From an uncultured Eubacterium sp. (GTDB taxonomy: Bacteria > Bacillota > Clostridia > Oscillospirales > Acutalibacteraceae): 34,465 bases of DNA. Under the pieces are notes generated by a model that searched no databases, was not told where the DNA came from, and saw only the letters and a program-made list of their open reading frames with translations. Where the stretch lies: positions 1 through 34,465 of the forward strand of contig CAKSWS010000013.1 in assembly GCA_934512155.1 (NCBI GenBank), in the 5' to 3' direction. Made by a program: the position numbers and the translations under genes. Every line of letters begins with the position of its first letter. Position 1 is the stretch's first letter. Below, one piece after another: positions 32,395 through 34,465 of the stretch.

Positions 32395-32425
32395 TTGACT
32401 TGAAGTAAACTCAAAGTTTTATAAT
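32395..32425 (+). promoter_or_regulatory. MerR-type promoter with 19-base spacer and internal dyad
   Basis: TTGACT (32395-32400) and TATAAT (32420-32425) are separated by 19 bases. The spacer region holds a dyad (ACTTGAAGT and ACTCAAAGT arms, 32398-32417). An overlong spacer filled by a dyad is the hallmark of promoters activated by MerR-family proteins, which twist the DNA to realign the boxes. No merR gene is in the window. Confidence 0.65.
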
Positions 32426-32459
32426 TCAATTAACGAAGCAACGAAAAGAACTAAAAAAT

Positions 32460-32552
32460 ATGAAAACAGCAATAATTTATTATTCATTCGGCGAAAAACG
32501 CCAAGTTACTCCTTTTGCCCAAATTGATAATCGGACGGAAAGCATTAAATAA
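32460..32552 (+). pseudogene. Flavodoxin-like 5' remnant behind the MerR-type promoter
   Basis: A 30-codon frame whose start MKTAIIYYSF is the typical first beta-strand of flavodoxin-like proteins, but which lacks the FMN phosphate loop (usually TGNT) and ends after 20 unrelated residues. The ATG lies about 28 bases downstream of the expected transcription start. It is most simply the 5' end of a deleted gene; a genuine small peptide is an alternative. Confidence 0.4.
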
Positions 32553-32590
32553 AAATACGGTTTTAATAATCTGAATTTTAATTAACACAC

Positions 32591-32629
32591 AAAAAAGACC
32601 TGTTAGTACACATGTATTAACAGGTCTTT
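32591..32629. terminator. Terminator downstream of the esterase gene
   Basis: AAAGACCTGTTA (32594-32605) and TAACAGGTCTTT (32618-32629) form a perfect 12-base stem. On the minus strand a run of six T follows; on the plus strand a T-rich stretch follows, so it can serve both the esterase and the remnant. Confidence 0.85.
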
Positions 32630-32640
32630 CAAATTTTAAA

Positions 32641-33783
32641 TTAATTTGCTTCGACTGTTTGCTTTTCCGAAACAGCATTCTCATAAAAACTCAACGCTCC
32701 GTCTATTGCCTGATTTCCTATTTCATCAAACGGGAACAAAACGCTGAAAACATGAGGCAATTTTTTATTTTCAAATTTACCGTAATCCTCTATATCAACT
32801 GTAACGCCTTTGTTTTCAAGCAAATCAGCCGCTTTGTGAGTTTGCTTATTTGCTAAAGTATCGCCGCTGCTTGTAATTAAATATGTTGGCGGCATATCAT
32901 TTGCAAAATCAATAATTTCATCTAAATTCATATAATTTGCGGTAGGTTTATTTTTATAATCACTGCCCCAAAGTATTTTAGTATAAACGCTTAATATACC
33001 GTCATCCATATATGAAACAGGAGAAGTTAACACAAGAGCGTCTACATTTAAATTAACCTGCTGCACATTAAAAATTTGGCGAAGTTCTTCACTTTGCATT
33101 AAAATTTCAGAATAAACGGCAAGTTGACCGCCTGCTGAATCACCGGTTAACATAATGCTGTTTGTATTACAAGGATAAGACGACATGTTATTTTCAATCC
33201 ATTTAAGTGCGTCTGCTACATCTTGAAGCTGCAAGTCAACCGTAACATCAGGCACAAGGCGATAGCTTATACTGAAAACTATGTAGCCTTTATTTGCAAT
33301 AGCACGGCAATAATATTCGTTTAAATCTTTTGTGGCATACATCCAGCCGCCGCCGTGAATATCAATAACTACAGGTAATTTATCGGTAGGCAATGTATTT
33401 TCAGGATAAAAAACATCTAATTTATGATACATATTTCCATCATCAATATAGGGAATATCTTTAATCATTTCCACCTGTGGCGGTGTTTGCTTTGCGTGCT
33501 TGCTTTCATCGCCGAAGCTGCAAAAATACCAAACCATTTCCATTAATTTGATTACAGGATTTTTAGTTAATTTTTTATCGCTGTCGGCTGTGTAATCCAC
33601 CTCGTCGGAAACTACCATACCGCCGACGGGAACCATTTTATCACTTGTATCTTTTTTAGGAATTGTAACAACAGAAATAAAAATTATTGCAATAACTGCA
33701 ATGCCTAAAATAACTGCCAAAATAATGCCCAACACTTTAACACCACTGCCTTTTTTCTTTTGTTTTACCTGAACTTCTTCCAT
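32641..33783 (-). CDS. Membrane-anchored alpha/beta-hydrolase (esterase/lipase, HSL-like)
   Basis: A 380-residue protein with a short basic cytoplasmic head, one membrane helix (about residues 16-40) and an extracytoplasmic alpha/beta-hydrolase domain from about 110. The oxyanion motif HGGGW is at 143-147, the nucleophile elbow GDSAGG with S216, the acid D308 in SSGDTLAN and the base H344 in LPHVFS, so the triad is complete. HGGGW plus GDSAGG is the hormone-sensitive-lipase/acetyl-esterase pattern. It might remove acetyl groups from polysaccharides or other esters at the surface; the substrate is unknown. ATG at 33783 is chosen because GGAGG lies eight bases ahead; the TTG four codons earlier contains that site. 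Confidence 0.9.
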   Translation of the reverse strand: MEEVQVKQKKKGSGVKVLGIILAVILGIAVIAIIFISVVTIPKKDTSDKMVPVGGMVVSDEVDYTADSDKKLTKNPVIKLMEMVWYFCSFGDESKHAKQTPPQVEMIKDIPYIDDGNMYHKLDVFYPENTLPTDKLPVVIDIHGGGWMYATKDLNEYYCRAIANKGYIVFSISYRLVPDVTVDLQLQDVADALKWIENNMSSYPCNTNSIMLTGDSAGGQLAVYSEILMQSEELRQIFNVQQVNLNVDALVLTSPVSYMDDGILSVYTKILWGSDYKNKPTANYMNLDEIIDFANDMPPTYLITSSGDTLANKQTHKAADLLENKGVTVDIEDYGKFENKKLPHVFSVLFPFDEIGNQAIDGALSFYENAVSEKQTVEAN

Positions 33784-33810
33784 AACAGCCTCCAAACAAA
33801 TTATATTTTC

Positions 33811-33839
33811 AGTATAACAAAGGGTACATAATCTGTCAA
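33811..33839 (-). promoter_or_regulatory. Sigma-A promoter of the esterase gene
   Basis: TTGACA (33834-33839) and TATACT (33811-33816) on the minus strand with a 17-base spacer, about 20 bases before the ribosome-binding site. Confidence 0.75.
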
Positions 33840-33851
33840 ATAAAAGAAAAT

Positions 33852-34465
33852 TTATTTATTATAATCCCTCAATTTTAAACATTGCAAAATTTTTTTAACG
33901 GCTACAGAAGCGTCTTTTAAATTTCTTAAAGCAACGCCGATTTGTCTATAAGCAGGAATGCTTAACGGTTTTATAACTATATCATACGGTATACGAGTTA
34001 ATATAAGCGACGGCAAAATTGAAATTCCCAAACCACTTTCAACAATTGACATAACGGCATAATCATCACAAGTAATAAATTTTACATTTGGAATAAGTTT
34101 GTGCTTTTCAAAAATTTGTAATATTTCTGATTTTACATCTTTTTCCAGCAGCATAAACGGATAATTGCATAACTCCTCAACATGAAATACATTCTCATTT
34201 GCAAACGGATGATTTTTAGGCAAAATAACACGCAATTCATCTTCTTCAAAAAAAATATGTTTCAAACTTATGCTTGGTTGGAATACGCAAAAAGCCGCAA
34301 TCTACTCTGCCCTGTTCTATCCACTCTTCAATTTCCGTGTAATCGCCCAAAAGAAATTCATAATCAATACCGGGATAATCCTTTTGAAAACTTTTAACTT
34401 CTTTTACGGAATACTGATAATAGGCGGAGCATTGTTTGCGGAAATTAGCAAACAAAAATTAAAAA
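33852..34465 (-). pseudogene. LysR-type regulator, substrate-binding domain, frame-disrupted and partial
   Basis: The translation matches the effector-binding domain of LysR-type regulators: FQKDYPGIDYEFLLGDYTEIEEWIEQGRVDCGFLRIPT, then in another frame FFEEDELRVILPKNHPFA and IVESGLGISILPSL. The break lies at an eight-base A/T run (34248-34255); removing one base restores a single frame. Toward the window edge the first frame also meets a stop codon at 34459-34461, before any helix-turn-helix, so there may be a second break beyond or near the edge. It lies upstream of and in the same direction as the esterase. It may be a decaying gene or an assembly error at the homopolymer. Confidence 0.75.

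Overview
The window looks like chromosome from an AT-rich, endospore-forming member of the Clostridia, probably a gut Oscillospiraceae/Ruminococcaceae-type organism. Three things point that way: Gram-positive style ribosome-binding sites and TTGACA/TATAAT promoters; sporulation genes (spoVAD, a ypeB-like gene, cotJA-cotJB); and Firmicutes-type housekeeping genes (aspS-gatCAB, efp, rpsU, a mazF/ndoA-type toxin). The species cannot be named from sequence reading alone. No rRNA, tRNA, CRISPR array, transposase or phage gene was seen.

Layout: (1) 1-5050, minus strand: a surface-polysaccharide cluster read leftwards from a near-consensus promoter. It holds a DegT-type aminotransferase, a truncated sugar-phosphate transferase, a scarred spacer, an intact sugar-phosphate transferase, a GNAT/FemAB-like protein, a family 2 glycosyltransferase and a frame-disrupted ATP-grasp (TupA-like) gene that leaves the window. 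(2) 5097-6327: spoVAD followed by a small one-helix membrane protein. (3) 6402-10504: a heterodimeric ABC exporter divergent from a small XRE regulator, with palindromic operators between them. (4) 10510-15579: aspS-gatC-gatA-gatB, the transamidation route to Asn-tRNA(Asn) and/or Gln-tRNA(Gln). (5) 15605-20125: glycogen phosphorylase and a GH13 glycosidase. (6) 20144-23692: proB-proA plus a polysaccharide flippase. (7) 23768-25657, plus strand: ypeB-like gene, a strongly folded leader and a small lipoprotein. (8) 25676-29003, minus: an SLH-domain surface protein and the rpsU-aroQ-efp-zinc-ribbon group. (9) 29062-31808: dUTPase coupled to a GH43 lipoprotein, and a mazF-like toxin without an adjacent antitoxin. 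(10) 31848-34465: cotJA-cotJB, a MerR-type promoter in front of a flavodoxin-like remnant, a membrane-anchored esterase and a broken LysR regulator.

How the genes work together: the polysaccharide genes would build and prime a lipid-linked glycan. GlgP and the GH13 enzyme would mobilise intracellular alpha-glucan, while the GH43 lipoprotein would act outside on arabinan or xylan. The spore genes are scattered single pieces of systems that are usually larger: spoVAD without spoVAC/E, ypeB without sleB, cotJAB without cotJC.

The observations most worth following up are the folded RNA ahead of the small lipoprotein, the XRE/ABC operator architecture, the spoVAD-linked 58-residue protein, the duplicated-then-collapsed aminotransferase/sugar-transferase module, and the MerR-type promoter that now drives only a gene remnant.
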